NCBI RefSeq assembly: GCF_900103195.1
Contig: NZ_FMWU01000011.1
Span: 124,001 to 188,000 of the forward strand
Source of the DNA: Methylobacterium sp. UNC378MF
GTDB lineage: Bacteria; Pseudomonadota; Alphaproteobacteria; Rhizobiales; Beijerinckiaceae
Direction of reading: 5' to 3'
DNA: 64,000 bases
The translations under genes and the position numbers were made by a program. The notes beneath the pieces were generated by a model. The model had not been told where the DNA came from. It searched no databases and saw only the letters and a list, made by a program, of their open reading frames with translations. Shown here piece by piece: positions 6,743 through 15,632 of this stretch. The first letter of the stretch is position 1. Each line of letters starts with the position of its first letter.

Positions 6743-9019
6743 TCACACCACGTCCTCCAGCCGGATCGGCAGGCGGCGGATCCGGCGGCCGGTGGCGTGG
6801 TGGACGGCGTTGGCAATGGCCGCGTTCACCCCGATGATGCCGAGTTCCCCCAGACCCTTCAGGCCCAGCGCGTCCGCCTGATCATCGGGATCGGGCACCA
6901 GAAGCGCCTCGACCGCGGGCGTGTCGGCTGACGTCGGGACGAGGTACTCGGCCAGATCCGGGTTGCGATAGGTGGCGCCGTCGACCACCGTCTCTTCGAG
7001 CAGCGCCGAGCCGAGCCCCCAGATCATCCCGCCCATGAGCTGGCTCCGCGCGGTCAGCGGGTTGAGGATCCGCCCCGCCGCGAAGGCGCCGGTGAGCCGC
7101 GCCACCCGGATCTCCCCGGTCTCGGCATGGATGTGGACCTCGGCGAACTGTGCTCCGAAGCCCCAGGACACCGCCTTCCCCGCGCCGCCGAAGGCGAGCC
7201 CGATATGGCCGCCGCGCACGCCCTCGAGCGCCGTCTCCCGGTCGCTGCCCGCGGGCACGAATTCCGCGACGCTCTCCACGCTCCCGGTGCCGACCGCCTC
7301 GGCGAGGGTGATCCCGGTCCCGTCCGGGGCGATGAGCCGGCCGCCAACGAGGCGCAACGAGCCCGGATCCCGGCCGGCGAGGTGCCCGCCCTGCCCCGTC
7401 GCTGCCCGCGCCAGGATTTCGCGGAGCTGCTCGCAGCCCAGAGCCAGGGCGCTCATCAGGCTGGTGGTCGTGCTCGACCCGCCCGAGATGCCCGCCGCCG
7501 GCAGGTCCGTGTCGCCGAGCCGGACCCGGACCCGCTCCACCGGCACGCCCAGTCCGTCCGCCGCCCCCATGGCGAGCAGCGTGGTGATGCCGTTGCCGAT
7601 CTCGTGATGCGCGCAAGACACCTCCGCGGAGCCGTCCGGCCCGAGCCGGACCCGCATGGTCGCGGCGGCGATCTTCACCGGCCGCACCGAGGTCGCGCAG
7701 CCGAGGCCGACCAACCAGGGACCGTCGCGCATCGCGCCTAAGCGCGGCACCCGGCGCGACCAGCCGAAGGCCTGCGCGCCCGCCGCGAAGCAGGCCATCA
7801 GCGGCCGGGTCGAGAACGGTTTTCCCAAGACCGGGTCGACCGCCGTGTCGTTGCGCCGGCGCAGTTCGATCGGGTCCATGCCGAGCGCCACCGCCATCTC
7901 GTCGACGGCGCTCTCCAGGGCGAACAGGAACGGCACCTCCGGGGGCGCCCGCATCGGCCCGGGCGTGTTGCGGTCGACCCGCACGGCCCGTTCCTCGGTG
8001 CGGATGTTCGGGCAGGCGTAGAGGCTCGCGGTCACCTCCGCGCCCTCCATGACGAAGGGATCGAAGCGCGAGGTCACGGTCTCGGCCTCGTGCACCAGGG
8101 CGGTGAACCGGCCCGTCCGGTCGGCGCCGAGGCGGATCCCATGGCGCGATTCCGGCCGGTAATTGGCGATGGTGAAGCATTGCCGCCGGCTCGGCACCAG
8201 GGAGACCGGCCGGCCGAGGCGCCTGGCCGCCAGGGCGACCAGCGCCGTGTGCTGCGACAGCGCGAATTTCGAGCCGAAATGGCCGCCGATCAGCCTCGCC
8301 ACCACCCGCACGTTCGCGGGATCGAGCCCGAGCTGCGCCGCGAGCCCGTGCTGCACGGCGCCGACATAGCGGGTCGGCTCGTGCACGGTGAGCCTCTCAC
8401 CGTCCCAGGCGGCCCGGGTGGTGAACAGCTCGATCGGGTTGTGGTGCTGGACCGGGGTCTCGTAGCGCGCCTCGACGCGGAGAGCCGCCTCCGCCAAGCC
8501 CGCCTCGGCGTCGCCCCGGGTGATGTCTTTGTGGTGGGGCTTCAGGTCGGCGAGGCGCACTGTCTCGGCGCCGGGCGCGTCGAAGCCCCCTGCGGCGGGC
8601 TCCTCAGCGTAGGAGACCCGGACCGCACCGGCCGCTGCCTCCGCAGCCTCCAGGGTCTCGGCGACGACCAGCGCCACGATCTGGCCGGCATACGCCACCG
8701 TGTCGGAGTCGAGGGGCCGGTGCGAGCTGTTGGCGAAGCCGCCGACCATCAGGTGCTTCACCGGGGCCACCGCCCCCGCGAAGTCGCGGTGGGTGAAGAG
8801 GCCGAGCAGGCCCGGCACCGCCCTCGCGGCGTCGAGGTCGAACCCGGTGATCCGGCCCCGGGCGATGGTGCTGGTCACCAGGGCGGCGTGGGCGACCTTC
8901 GTCTCCGGGCCGACGAGGTCGGAGCTGTAAAAGGCTCGGCCCGTGACCTTGTCGAGTCCCTCGATCCGGGTGTGGGGGCGGCCGAGATGGCCCTCGGTCT
9001 CCTGCGCGCCCGAAGCCAT
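6743..9019 (-). CDS. Xanthine dehydrogenase-family molybdopterin-binding subunit (solitary)
   Basis: Large subunit of a molybdenum hydroxylase: oxidises an aldehyde or N-heterocycle at a Mo-cytosine/molybdopterin site. The 758-residue protein shows the a/b hammerhead domain (about 15-135, from GHLGRPHTRIEGLDKVTGRAFYSSDL) and the two Mo-binding domains. The catalytic glutamate is in KGLGELG (E725). The small [2Fe-2S] subunit and the FAD subunit, normally adjacent, are not present on either side: downstream is the reductase across a repeat, upstream a PepSY protein gene. Either the partner subunits are encoded elsewhere or this works with another donor. Confidence 0.88.
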   Translation of the reverse strand: MASGAQETEGHLGRPHTRIEGLDKVTGRAFYSSDLVGPETKVAHAALVTSTIARGRITGFDLDAARAVPGLLGLFTHRDFAGAVAPVKHLMVGGFANSSHRPLDSDTVAYAGQIVALVVAETLEAAEAAAGAVRVSYAEEPAAGGFDAPGAETVRLADLKPHHKDITRGDAEAGLAEAALRVEARYETPVQHHNPIELFTTRAAWDGERLTVHEPTRYVGAVQHGLAAQLGLDPANVRVVARLIGGHFGSKFALSQHTALVALAARRLGRPVSLVPSRRQCFTIANYRPESRHGIRLGADRTGRFTALVHEAETVTSRFDPFVMEGAEVTASLYACPNIRTEERAVRVDRNTPGPMRAPPEVPFLFALESAVDEMAVALGMDPIELRRRNDTAVDPVLGKPFSTRPLMACFAAGAQAFGWSRRVPRLGAMRDGPWLVGLGCATSVRPVKIAAATMRVRLGPDGSAEVSCAHHEIGNGITTLLAMGAADGLGVPVERVRVRLGDTDLPAAGISGGSSTTTSLMSALALGCEQLREILARAATGQGGHLAGRDPGSLRLVGGRLIAPDGTGITLAEAVGTGSVESVAEFVPAGSDRETALEGVRGGHIGLAFGGAGKAVSWGFGAQFAEVHIHAETGEIRVARLTGAFAAGRILNPLTARSQLMGGMIWGLGSALLEETVVDGATYRNPDLAEYLVPTSADTPAVEALLVPDPDDQADALGLKGLGELGIIGVNAAIANAVHHATGRRIRRLPIRLEDVV

Positions 9020-9154
9020 GCCGCCCTCCCCGTCCGCGGCCGTCGGACCGCATGCAGGGAGGGAAGCGCCGCGGAGGCGGTTCGGCTCCCCGGCCGGCGG
9101 GGCGACAGGATGCAGCGGCCGCGCTGATGGCTCACCAGCGCGGCCGGGATCAAC

Positions 9155-9724
9155 TCAGTTCAAAACCTTCCCGTCCGGGCCGACCTTGATCTTCTGATCC
9201 TTGTCGGCGCCGGCCACCTTGATCTCGTACTGGACCGTGGAGCCGTCCTTCTCGACCTCGGCCTCGTAGGCCTTGCCGCCGCCGGCCTTCTGCTCGGCGA
9301 TGGCGAGCGCGTCCTTCAGCGAGGTCTTGGCGTTCTGGAAGTCGGAGGCCTTCAGCCGGGTGAAGTAGCGCTCGAACGGCTGGTTCTCGGTTTTGTAGAG
9401 AGCGCCGGTATCGGCGTTGATCCCGTATTCCACCAACTTGCCGCTCGGGTAGACGACTTTGATCGCGTAATGGGCCGGATCCTTACTGTCGGCCTTCTCG
9501 AAATCGGCGTCGATGGCGCGGCCGCCCTTCTCGTCGCCCTGCGCCTCGGCGGTGGTCAACGCCTGGGCGAGGCCGATCTTGGCGACCTTGGCGACCTGCC
9601 ACTCCTTCAGATTGCTGTCGGCCTTCGTGGCGGTCTCGGCGGGTGTCGCGGTGGGGGTCTGGGCCACGGCGAGGCTGGCGGAGAGTGCGAGCAGGCCGGC
9701 TGCGGCGGTGAGGCGGGTGATCAT
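9155..9724 (-). CDS. Secreted PepSY-domain protein
   Basis: 189-residue exported protein. The ATG at 9724 starts a clean signal peptide (MITRLTAAAGLLALSASLAVAQ). It has two PepSY-like repeats: residues around 55-110 (AQALTTAEAQGDEKGGRAIDADFEK) and the C-terminal part (LKDALAIAEQKAGGGKAYEAEVEKDG with IKVGPDGKVL). PepSY domains occur in peptidase inhibitors and envelope sensors; the exact role is unknown. The track of open frame continues upstream of the ATG but without a signal peptide, so this start is preferred. A separate unit from the molybdopterin gene, 135 bp away. Confidence 0.82.
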   Translation of the reverse strand: MITRLTAAAGLLALSASLAVAQTPTATPAETATKADSNLKEWQVAKVAKIGLAQALTTAEAQGDEKGGRAIDADFEKADSKDPAHYAIKVVYPSGKLVEYGINADTGALYKTENQPFERYFTRLKASDFQNAKTSLKDALAIAEQKAGGGKAYEAEVEKDGSTVQYEIKVAGADKDQKIKVGPDGKVLN

Positions 9725-9948
9725 GGCGAGCTGTCCCTTTGCGGGTTCATTCACGGGAGCGTGAAACGTCGGGTCCGGAAAACCGGTTGCCCGCAATCGG
9801 GAAAAAATTCGGCTGCCGTCCCGAGCGGAGAAGCCGGAAGGCGCGGGATCGACCGCCCGGCGAGACGGACGGCCGGCGCGCCTGTATGACACGCGGACGA
9901 TCCGGCGTGCCCTGGGCGACGGCGGATTTCCCTTCGATGGAGCAGGTC

Positions 9949-10197
9949 ATGACCGCGAACGAGCCCGAGCCGCTGGACGAGTTCACGCGCCTGCACGCCA
10001 AGCTCTCGGCGCTGGAGATCGTGCTCGGGGTCCTGATCGGGCGGCTTTCCGAGGAGAACCCGGAGATCCGCGAGGACGTGAAGCGCGACGTGGCGGCGAT
10101 CCTGTCCGACATGCCGATCGACGGACCGAGCGAGGAAATGATCGCCGATGAGGTCCGCCGGGCCGCCGGGGTCCTGACCAGCGTGTCAATCGGCTGA
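9949..10197 (+). CDS. Small conserved hypothetical protein
   Basis: 82 residues, acidic, predicted helical and soluble (DEFTRLHAKLSALEIVLGVLIGRLSEENPEIREDVKRDVAAIL). The helical N-terminal half and charged C-terminal half resemble small alphaproteobacterial proteins of unknown function. Start chosen at ATG 9949 because GGAG lies six bases upstream; ATG 9937 and ATG 9886 in the same frame are alternatives. It ends 7 bases from the stop of the convergent SDR gene. Confidence 0.6.
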   Translation: MTANEPEPLDEFTRLHAKLSALEIVLGVLIGRLSEENPEIREDVKRDVAAILSDMPIDGPSEEMIADEVRRAAGVLTSVSIG

Positions 10198-10203
10198 CGC
10201 GGC

Positions 10204-10980
10204 TCAGCGGGGCGGCATCCGCAGCGCCCCATCGAGGCGGATCGTCTCGCCGTTGAGCATCGGGTTCTCGCAGATGTGGCGGACGAGGTCGGCGTATTCC
10301 GACGGGCGGCCTAGCCGTGGCGGGAACGGCACGCTCCGGCCGAGCGTCTCCTGCACGTCCTGGGGCAGCCCCGCCATCATGGGCGTCTCGAAGATGCCCG
10401 GCGCGATGGTGACGACCCGGATGCCGTGGCGGGCGAGTTCTCGGGCAATCGGCAGGGTCATCGAGACGATGCCGCCCTTCGAGGCCGCGTAGGCGGCCTG
10501 CCCGATCTGGCCGTCGAAGGCCGCGATCGAGGCGGTGTTGACGATCACGCCCCGGGCGCCGGCCGCGTCCGGTACCTCGCGGGCGATGGCCTCGGCCGCC
10601 AGCCGGATCATGTTGAAGGTGCCGACGAGGTTGATCGAGACCGCCCGCGCGAAGGTCTCGAGCCGATGCGGCCCGTCGCGCCCCACCACCTTCTCGCCCG
10701 GGGCGATGCCGGCGCAGTTCACGAGCCCGTGCAAGTGCCCGAACGCGTCCAGCGCCGCCCGGACTGCCGCCGCGCCATCCGCCTCGCGGGTGACGTCGGT
10801 CTCGGCGAAGCGGGCCTGCGCCCCGAGATCCGCCGCCACGCGCGCACCGGCCTCCCGGGCGATGTCGGCGACGACCACCCGGGCGCCCGCTGCCACGAGG
10901 CCGCGCGCCGTCGCCTCGCCCAGGCCCGAGCCCGCGCCCGTGACGATGAAGACCCGATCCCTGATCATCGCGCTGACCAT
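10204..10980 (-). CDS. SDR oxidoreductase, 3-hydroxyacyl-CoA dehydrogenase type-2-like
   Basis: Classical short-chain dehydrogenase, 258 residues, NAD-binding. TGAGSGLG is the cofactor turn (residues 14-21), NCAG the core strand motif, and [23 protein letters not shown] supplies the catalytic Ser, Tyr and Lys. Sequence style ([45 protein letters not shown]) resembles the HSD17B10/type-2 3-hydroxyacyl-CoA dehydrogenases, which act on 2-methyl-3-hydroxybutyryl-CoA. That substrate is inferred only from resemblance. Monocistronic, divergent from the SGNH hydrolase. Confidence 0.87.
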   Translation of the reverse strand: MVSAMIRDRVFIVTGAGSGLGEATARGLVAAGARVVVADIAREAGARVAADLGAQARFAETDVTREADGAAAVRAALDAFGHLHGLVNCAGIAPGEKVVGRDGPHRLETFARAVSINLVGTFNMIRLAAEAIAREVPDAAGARGVIVNTASIAAFDGQIGQAAYAASKGGIVSMTLPIARELARHGIRVVTIAPGIFETPMMAGLPQDVQETLGRSVPFPPRLGRPSEYADLVRHICENPMLNGETIRLDGALRMPPR

Positions 10981-11101
10981 CCTGGCTCCCCGACGGTTCC
11001 GGGCGGCCGACGGCGCCCCGCAACCACCGACCTAGCGCGGCGCCGCGACGGCCGGAAGGCGTGCCGGTTCCGGTCCGAAGCTGATGCACCACGCCTCCTG
11101 A

Positions 11102-11130
11102 TTGACGTGTGAAATCTTCCCACATATATA
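11102..11130 (+). promoter_or_regulatory. Predicted sigma-70 promoter upstream of the SGNH hydrolase
   Basis: TTGACG at 11102-11107 and TATATA at 11125-11130 are separated by 17 bases, an almost ideal housekeeping promoter in otherwise GC-rich DNA. A start near 11137 would leave about 185 untranslated bases before the hydrolase ATG at 11322. The rest of the 10981-11321 gap shows nothing else I can support. Confidence 0.55.
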
Positions 11131-11321
11131 CCGGAACGGTGATCCGCTGTCTCGGATCGTCTTTCCAAGTGTTCCCGGTGCTTCATCGCGCGGCGGCAAG
11201 TCGTCCGGCCATGCGCGGCGTGTTGCGGTCTGTATCCGGCCGATAGGCCTGCCCGCATCCATTGCCCTCCGGTCCCGGCCGTCCGGGAGCGGCCGATTCC
11301 CCACGCCTGATCAGGACAGCC

Positions 11322-12086
11322 ATGGGCGCCCATTGGATCGAGACCGCCGCCCGGCACTGGCAACACGGGCGCATCGTCGAGCGCCGCTTCGCGGAACGGC
11401 GTCCCGGCATCCACGCGGCACTCGGGACGGCCGCGCCCGACAGCGTGCTGCTGGCCGGCAATTCCCACGCCGAGTTCGTCGGAGCGCCGGAATTCAACGG
11501 CCGGCCCTGCATCAACATCGCCGTCGGCGGCAGCACTGCGGCCGATTGCGGCCGCCATCTCGGCGCGCTGCGCGTTCCGGTCCGCTGCGCGGCGGCGGTG
11601 CTGATCATCGGCACCAACGACATCCAGCGCTGGCGTCATCCCGAGCGAGTCCGCGCCGTCGACCGGTTCGCGGCGGATGTCCGGCGCATCCTGCGCAGCC
11701 TGGAGGCGTGGTCGGCGCAGATCTTCGTCGCCGCCGTCCCGCCGATCGGTATCGAGGCGACCGGCCGGGATCCCGCGGCCGTCGCGGTTTTCTCCGAGCG
11801 CTTGGCGGCGCTGTGCGCGGACGGGGGCCACACCTATTTCGACCCGTTCGCGGCGTGGCGCGCCGGCGCCGGAGGGCTCGCCGGCCCGGGTCTCCACCGG
11901 GATGGCGTGCACTTGGCCGATTACGCTCCCCTGGCCGCGGCGCTCGCCCGCACGGTGGCAATCGACGCGGTCCCGTCCGCGGGGCGGCCGCATCACCCGA
12001 ATGCGCCCCGTCGCGCGCCGGCCAGGACGGCCTCTCCGGCGGCGCCCCTCCGGGTCCTGCGCGCGGCCTGGGTCGGCCGGCCGTGA
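11322..12086 (+). CDS. SGNH/GDSL hydrolase-family protein
   Basis: Esterase/lipase-type hydrolase fold of about 254 residues, no signal peptide seen. Blocks of the SGNH family are in order: GNSHAE (block I, with the nucleophile Ser in GNS rather than GDS), GGS (oxyanion Gly), GTND (Asn) and DGVHL (Asp/His pair near residue 190). The natural substrate cannot be inferred. ATG 11322 is preferred over 11262 because the family domain begins directly after it and AGGACAG lies upstream. Its stop is in a GTGA overlap with the next small gene. Confidence 0.8.
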   Translation: MGAHWIETAARHWQHGRIVERRFAERRPGIHAALGTAAPDSVLLAGNSHAEFVGAPEFNGRPCINIAVGGSTAADCGRHLGALRVPVRCAAAVLIIGTNDIQRWRHPERVRAVDRFAADVRRILRSLEAWSAQIFVAAVPPIGIEATGRDPAAVAVFSERLAALCADGGHTYFDPFAAWRAGAGGLAGPGLHRDGVHLADYAPLAAALARTVAIDAVPSAGRPHHPNAPRRAPARTASPAAPLRVLRAAWVGRP

Positions 12087-12400
12087 GGATTCGCGCGTTC
12101 CTGGCGGCTCCTGTGCGGCGGCTTTCGCGCGGCACCCGAGACCCCCTGCCCCTGCGGGTCTGGCCCGCCGACGAGGTGGTCTGGCTCGACGAGAACGGCG
12201 TTCGCTGCCCGCGGGCGGCACGGCGCGCCCTCGCGGCATTGGCGACGGTCGGGTCTCGCGGTCGGTACGCGGCCCGGGCGGAGGGCGGGGGCAAGATCGT
12301 GGCCGGGCCGGCCAGTGCGCTGGTCCTCGGCGACGCAGAGGCGGAGATCGGATTCGTCCTCAGTCTCACACCCTACGGGTATGGTGCGGAGCCGTTCTGA
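12083..12400 (+). CDS. Hypothetical protein coupled to the SGNH hydrolase
   Basis: 105-residue open frame beginning at GTG 12083 in a GTGA overlap with the hydrolase stop. Codon use is typical of the window (high G/C at third positions), and the frame ends in an ordinary TGA. The sequence is basic at the N-terminus with a central VWPADEVVWLDENGVRCPRAARRALAAL segment. No family recognised. Translational coupling is the main evidence that it is real. Confidence 0.42.
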   Translation: MRIRAFLAAPVRRLSRGTRDPLPLRVWPADEVVWLDENGVRCPRAARRALAALATVGSRGRYAARAEGGGKIVAGPASALVLGDAEAEIGFVLSLTPYGYGAEPF

Positions 12401-12411
12401 GCGGATCCCGA

Positions 12412-13185
12412 TCAGGGCGGGCTGGTGCACAGCAGGGTGGGCGTGCAGACCGTCCGGAACCCCGCCCGGGCGTAGAGCGCCTCGATCCTGCCGCCGGCCG
12501 GGCATTGCAGGAAGACCTGCGCGGCCCCGCGCGCCCGCGCCTCGCAGAGGGCCGCAACGGTCACGGCGGTGCCGAGCCCGCGGCGCTGCCGGTCGGCCCG
12601 CGTGCCGACATTGTACAGCCCTGCCGTGTCGCCGCGCAGGTAGAGGCTGGCGCAGGCCGCGGGACCGGCGGCGTCGCGCAGGACGAGGTGCAGCGCCGTG
12701 AGGCCGGGCCGGCCCCGAGCCGCGCGCAGCGCCGGGATGTAGAAGCGGCGCAGATGCGTCCGCACGCCCGGCGCGTCGGACAGATGGGCGAAGACCCGCT
12801 CGAAATCCGGCCCTGGTGCGGGCGTGGCCTGCACGGTGACGGTGCGGCAGGACGCGGATGGCGCCGGCAGCGCCCGGGCCACCATCCAGCTCGCCCGGTA
12901 GAGGATGGCGGGCTCGAACAGGGCGCGCAGCAGCGCGACCTCCGCCTCGTCCCGGGCCAGGAAGGCCGGTGCCCGGGCGCGCCCGAGGGCGGCCGCTCCC
13001 GCCCAGGCGAACTGGTCGGGCCCGTGCACCCCGAAGGCGAAGTTCAGGGTCGGGTCCGGGATGCTCCGCGACCAGACGTAGCCCGCGCCTTCGGGGCCGT
13101 CCGCGAGGCCGTCGATCAGGGAGCCGGTGAGCGCCGCCACGTGGGCGTCGCGCAGAGTCTCGAAGGTCGGTTCGGGGTCGCGCAT
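12412..13185 (-). CDS. GNAT-family N-acetyltransferase
   Basis: 257-residue cytoplasmic acetyltransferase. The acetyl-CoA binding motif A is QRRGLG within a VGTRADRQRRGLGTAVTVAALCEARARG segment (about residues 200-228), followed by VFLQCPAGGRIEALYARAGFRTV. The N-terminal part (residues 1-130) is a second, degenerate GNAT-like half. Start at ATG 13185, two bases after the stop of a possible small upstream gene on the same strand. Divergent from the siderophore-type acetyltransferase. Substrate unknown. Confidence 0.8.
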   Translation of the reverse strand: MRDPEPTFETLRDAHVAALTGSLIDGLADGPEGAGYVWSRSIPDPTLNFAFGVHGPDQFAWAGAAALGRARAPAFLARDEAEVALLRALFEPAILYRASWMVARALPAPSASCRTVTVQATPAPGPDFERVFAHLSDAPGVRTHLRRFYIPALRAARGRPGLTALHLVLRDAAGPAACASLYLRGDTAGLYNVGTRADRQRRGLGTAVTVAALCEARARGAAQVFLQCPAGGRIEALYARAGFRTVCTPTLLCTSPP

Positions 13186-13187
13186 GG

Positions 13188-13376
13188 TCAGGCGGCGATC
13201 CGAGGAGCAGCTTGAGCGGCCTGTTCGAAGACGTGCCGATCCGCAACCCGGGCCATCCGTCGGACGCGGGCGGCCGCGCAGGCGAAGGCCACCGCCGGCC
13301 CTCGGGTCCAGTCCGCGGTCGCGTCTGCGGCCATGTCCGCCCCCGGTATCGCCCCCTGGCCGGCCGGCCTGTCCAT
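13188..13376 (-). CDS. Possible small protein upstream of the GNAT acetyltransferase
   Basis: 62-residue open frame (starts MDRPAGQGAIPGADMAADAT). Support: an AGGAG-type ribosome-binding site with 7-8 base spacing before ATG 13376, and a stop only two bases before the acetyltransferase ATG, as expected of an operon partner. No domain recognised; the Ala/Arg-rich C-terminal half could be helical. It may equally be a chance frame. Confidence 0.35.
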   Translation of the reverse strand: MDRPAGQGAIPGADMAADATADWTRGPAVAFACAAARVRRMARVADRHVFEQAAQAAPRIAA

Positions 13377-13540
13377 CCGCTCGCTCCTGCACCATTCCGG
13401 GCTTCGGCGGAGTGACGGTTGAGGCGGGGCGCCGTTCACGGCCGCGCCCCTCGGGATCGCCGGGGCAGCGACCGCACGAAACCGCTGAACGCCGGGCGGC
13501 CCCATCCGTCAGGGAGGTGCCGGCGACACGCGGAGGACCG

Positions 13541-14584
13541 ATGACGGACGCTTCGAGGGCCCCGATGCGCGACGCGCGCGCGCATCCTGCATGGATCGAG
13601 GATGAACGGGCGCACGCGGCCGCGCAGGTGCCGCTCGCCCTGGACGGCCCCCCGGAGGCCCCGGTGATCCGCGTCGCCGAACCGGTCGAGCCGGCGGCGG
13701 CCGTGGAGGCGATCCTGGCGCGCGCCGAGGCGCTGACCGCCCAGGACGTGCGCGTTCTGCGCATCGCCGTCGCGGCGGATTCGGCGACGTCCGGGCGCCT
13801 GCTCGAGCTCGGCGCGGCCCGGCGCGTCGGCGACGGCGTCGAGATCCTGCCGGGGCTCCTCTGGCAATGCGCTGGCCGCTGGCTCCCGGCGGCTCGGCCG
13901 CCCTTCCCTGAGCTGTTCACCGCAACGGCTGGCCGCCGCCACCCGCTGCGGCCCGAGACGCCTGCCGGCATCGTCTACGCGCGGGTGATCCCATGGCTCG
14001 GCCGATGCTTGAGCTTCCGCACGATGACGGAGCCCGGCGACGTCGCCCTGTTCTCGGCCTGGATGAACGACCCCCGGGTCGCCGCGATCTGGCAGGAGGC
14101 CGGCACCCTCGCGACGCACGCCGCCGCCATCGCCAAGCTTCAGGCCGACCCCGCGATCCTGCCGCTGTTCGGCTGCCTCGACGGGAAGCCGTTCGGCTAT
14201 TTCGAATTGTACTGGGCGCGGGAGAGCCGCCTCGGGCCGCTCTATGAATCCGGCCCCTACGATCGCGGCTGGCACGTGGCGATCGGCGACGAAGCCGTGC
14301 GCGGGCGCCCCTATCTCTCGGCCTGGCTGCCGTCGCTGATGCACTACCTGTTCCTCGACGAGCCGCGCACGCAGCGCATTGTCGGCGAGCCGCGGGCCGA
14401 TCACGCCCAGCAGATCCGGAACCTCCACGCCTCCGGCTTCGCGACGGTTGCCACCATCGATTTCCCCCACAAGCGCGCGGCCCTGGTCGCCCTGTCGCGC
14501 GAGCACTTCGTCCGTGACCGGCTGTGGGTGCCGGGGGCGGCAGCCGCCGACGCCGTGCCGCGACCCCCCGCCCTACCGGCCTAG
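13541..14584 (+). CDS. Siderophore-type N-acetyltransferase (AlcB/IucB/RhbD-like)
   Basis: 347 residues. The C-terminal half (about 170-335) is the AlcB/RhbD acyltransferase domain that acylates an N-hydroxylated amine during hydroxamate siderophore synthesis (FSAWMNDPRVAAIWQEAG, PLFGCLDGKPFGYFELYWARES, DRGWHVAIGDEAVRGR, EPRADHAQQIRNLHASGF). The N-terminal 150 residues are a less conserved extension. ATG 13541 has GGAGG five bases upstream. No hydroxylase or NIS synthetase is present nearby. The gene is tail-to-tail with an ECF sigma factor, overlapping it by 4 bases. Confidence 0.85.
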   Translation: MTDASRAPMRDARAHPAWIEDERAHAAAQVPLALDGPPEAPVIRVAEPVEPAAAVEAILARAEALTAQDVRVLRIAVAADSATSGRLLELGAARRVGDGVEILPGLLWQCAGRWLPAARPPFPELFTATAGRRHPLRPETPAGIVYARVIPWLGRCLSFRTMTEPGDVALFSAWMNDPRVAAIWQEAGTLATHAAAIAKLQADPAILPLFGCLDGKPFGYFELYWARESRLGPLYESGPYDRGWHVAIGDEAVRGRPYLSAWLPSLMHYLFLDEPRTQRIVGEPRADHAQQIRNLHASGFATVATIDFPHKRAALVALSREHFVRDRLWVPGAAAADAVPRPPALPA

Positions 14585-15297
14585 GCATGGGGATGCTCGC
14601 CAACCGGGTCGCGGCCCCGTTCCTGGCCGCGTTTCCGGCCGACGGGCTCGGCCTGGCGCTGAAGTTCGCGTGGTGCGTCGGTGCGCGCCGGACAGGCGCC
14701 GCAACGCCGGTCGAGGGCCGCGAGGCAGTGCAGGTGACCCCGGTGGACGAGGCCGCACACCAGGGCGCGTGAGACCCCCAGCCGGGCCGCGATCTCGATC
14801 TGCGGAACCCCCTCGACCCGGTGGAGCTGGAAGGCCGTGCGCACCGGCTCCGGCATCTCGGCGACCGCGGCCTCCACCTGCCGCAGGGATTCGCGCGAGG
14901 CCGCGGCCGCCTCGGGGGTTCCCGTGCCGGGATCGACCGGGTCCGGCGCGGCGTCGAGGCCGGTGAACAGGCGCCGCTCGAAACCCTGCCGCCGCGCCCG
15001 GTCGAGGGCGAGATTGCGCACCATCCGCCCGACATAGGCGGCCTGGATGACCGTTTCGGCTCTGGGCGGATCGGCGATGAGCCGGAGCACCACGTCCTGG
15101 ATCACGTCCTCCGCCTGCGCCGGGCAGCCGAGGATGCGGCGCGCCTGCGCAAGGTAGGCGGCGCGGTGACGCTCGAACGCCGCGAGGTTCCAGGATTCGC
15201 CCGGCGGCTGCCGGCCGGTCCGGTGCGCCGGGGCCGGGGCGCTTCTCTGGCCGGAGAGGCCGGGGTCGCACGTCCAGGCCGCCCCTGTCCCGCTCAC
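14581..15297 (-). CDS. ECF-type (FecI-like) RNA polymerase sigma factor
   Basis: Region 2 (NLAAFERHRAAYLAQARRILGCPAQAEDVIQDVVLRL, with RMVRNLALDRARR) and region 4 (EMPEPVRTAFQLHRVEGVPQIEIAARLGVSRALVCGLVHRG) are clear. This is the FecI class, usually controlling iron-siderophore uptake or synthesis. The 238 residues include about 35 extra at each end. GTG 15297 has AGGA five bases upstream. No FecR-type anti-sigma or TonB receptor lies beside it. Its TAG and the TAG of the convergent acetyltransferase share one CTAG palindrome. Iron-linked control of the neighbour is an inference from class and proximity. Confidence 0.85.
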   Translation of the reverse strand: MSGTGAAWTCDPGLSGQRSAPAPAHRTGRQPPGESWNLAAFERHRAAYLAQARRILGCPAQAEDVIQDVVLRLIADPPRAETVIQAAYVGRMVRNLALDRARRQGFERRLFTGLDAAPDPVDPGTGTPEAAAASRESLRQVEAAVAEMPEPVRTAFQLHRVEGVPQIEIAARLGVSRALVCGLVHRGHLHCLAALDRRCGACPARTDAPRELQRQAEPVGRKRGQERGRDPVGEHPHA

Positions 15298-15632
15298 AAT
15301 ATCCTACCCTCATGGTTCATGCCGGCGGGACCGCTATCATGCGATTGAATCGTGTAACAATGTCTATCTTTGCGGATTGGAATAGTTAAAACTTGCTCGG
15401 GCAATCATTGTTCGTGGAAATAGATTGAACATCTGTGCGCCGGCAGGCGAATAACCGATCCGGATCCTGAAGTCTGCGGCGGGGCGCCCGGGGAAGGCCC
15501 GGTCACCGGGCCGGATTTCGACGGGCGCCAGGGTCGGCCGGCGCGTGTATGCTGGCGCTTCCTCGATTCGGGGCGCGGAGCGCGCATCCGAACCCCTCCC
15601 CGCAGGATGGCGGCAGGAGAGCCAGGGCCGCG
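15298..15632. other. AT-richer intergenic region (divergent promoters)
   Basis: The stretch 15300-15460 is markedly AT-richer than the flanking genes and is the promoter region of the ECF sigma gene (leftward) and of the DUF3307 gene (rightward). I looked for Fur, RirA and Irr-type boxes and found none convincing. No ORF here looks coding. Confidence 0.45.
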
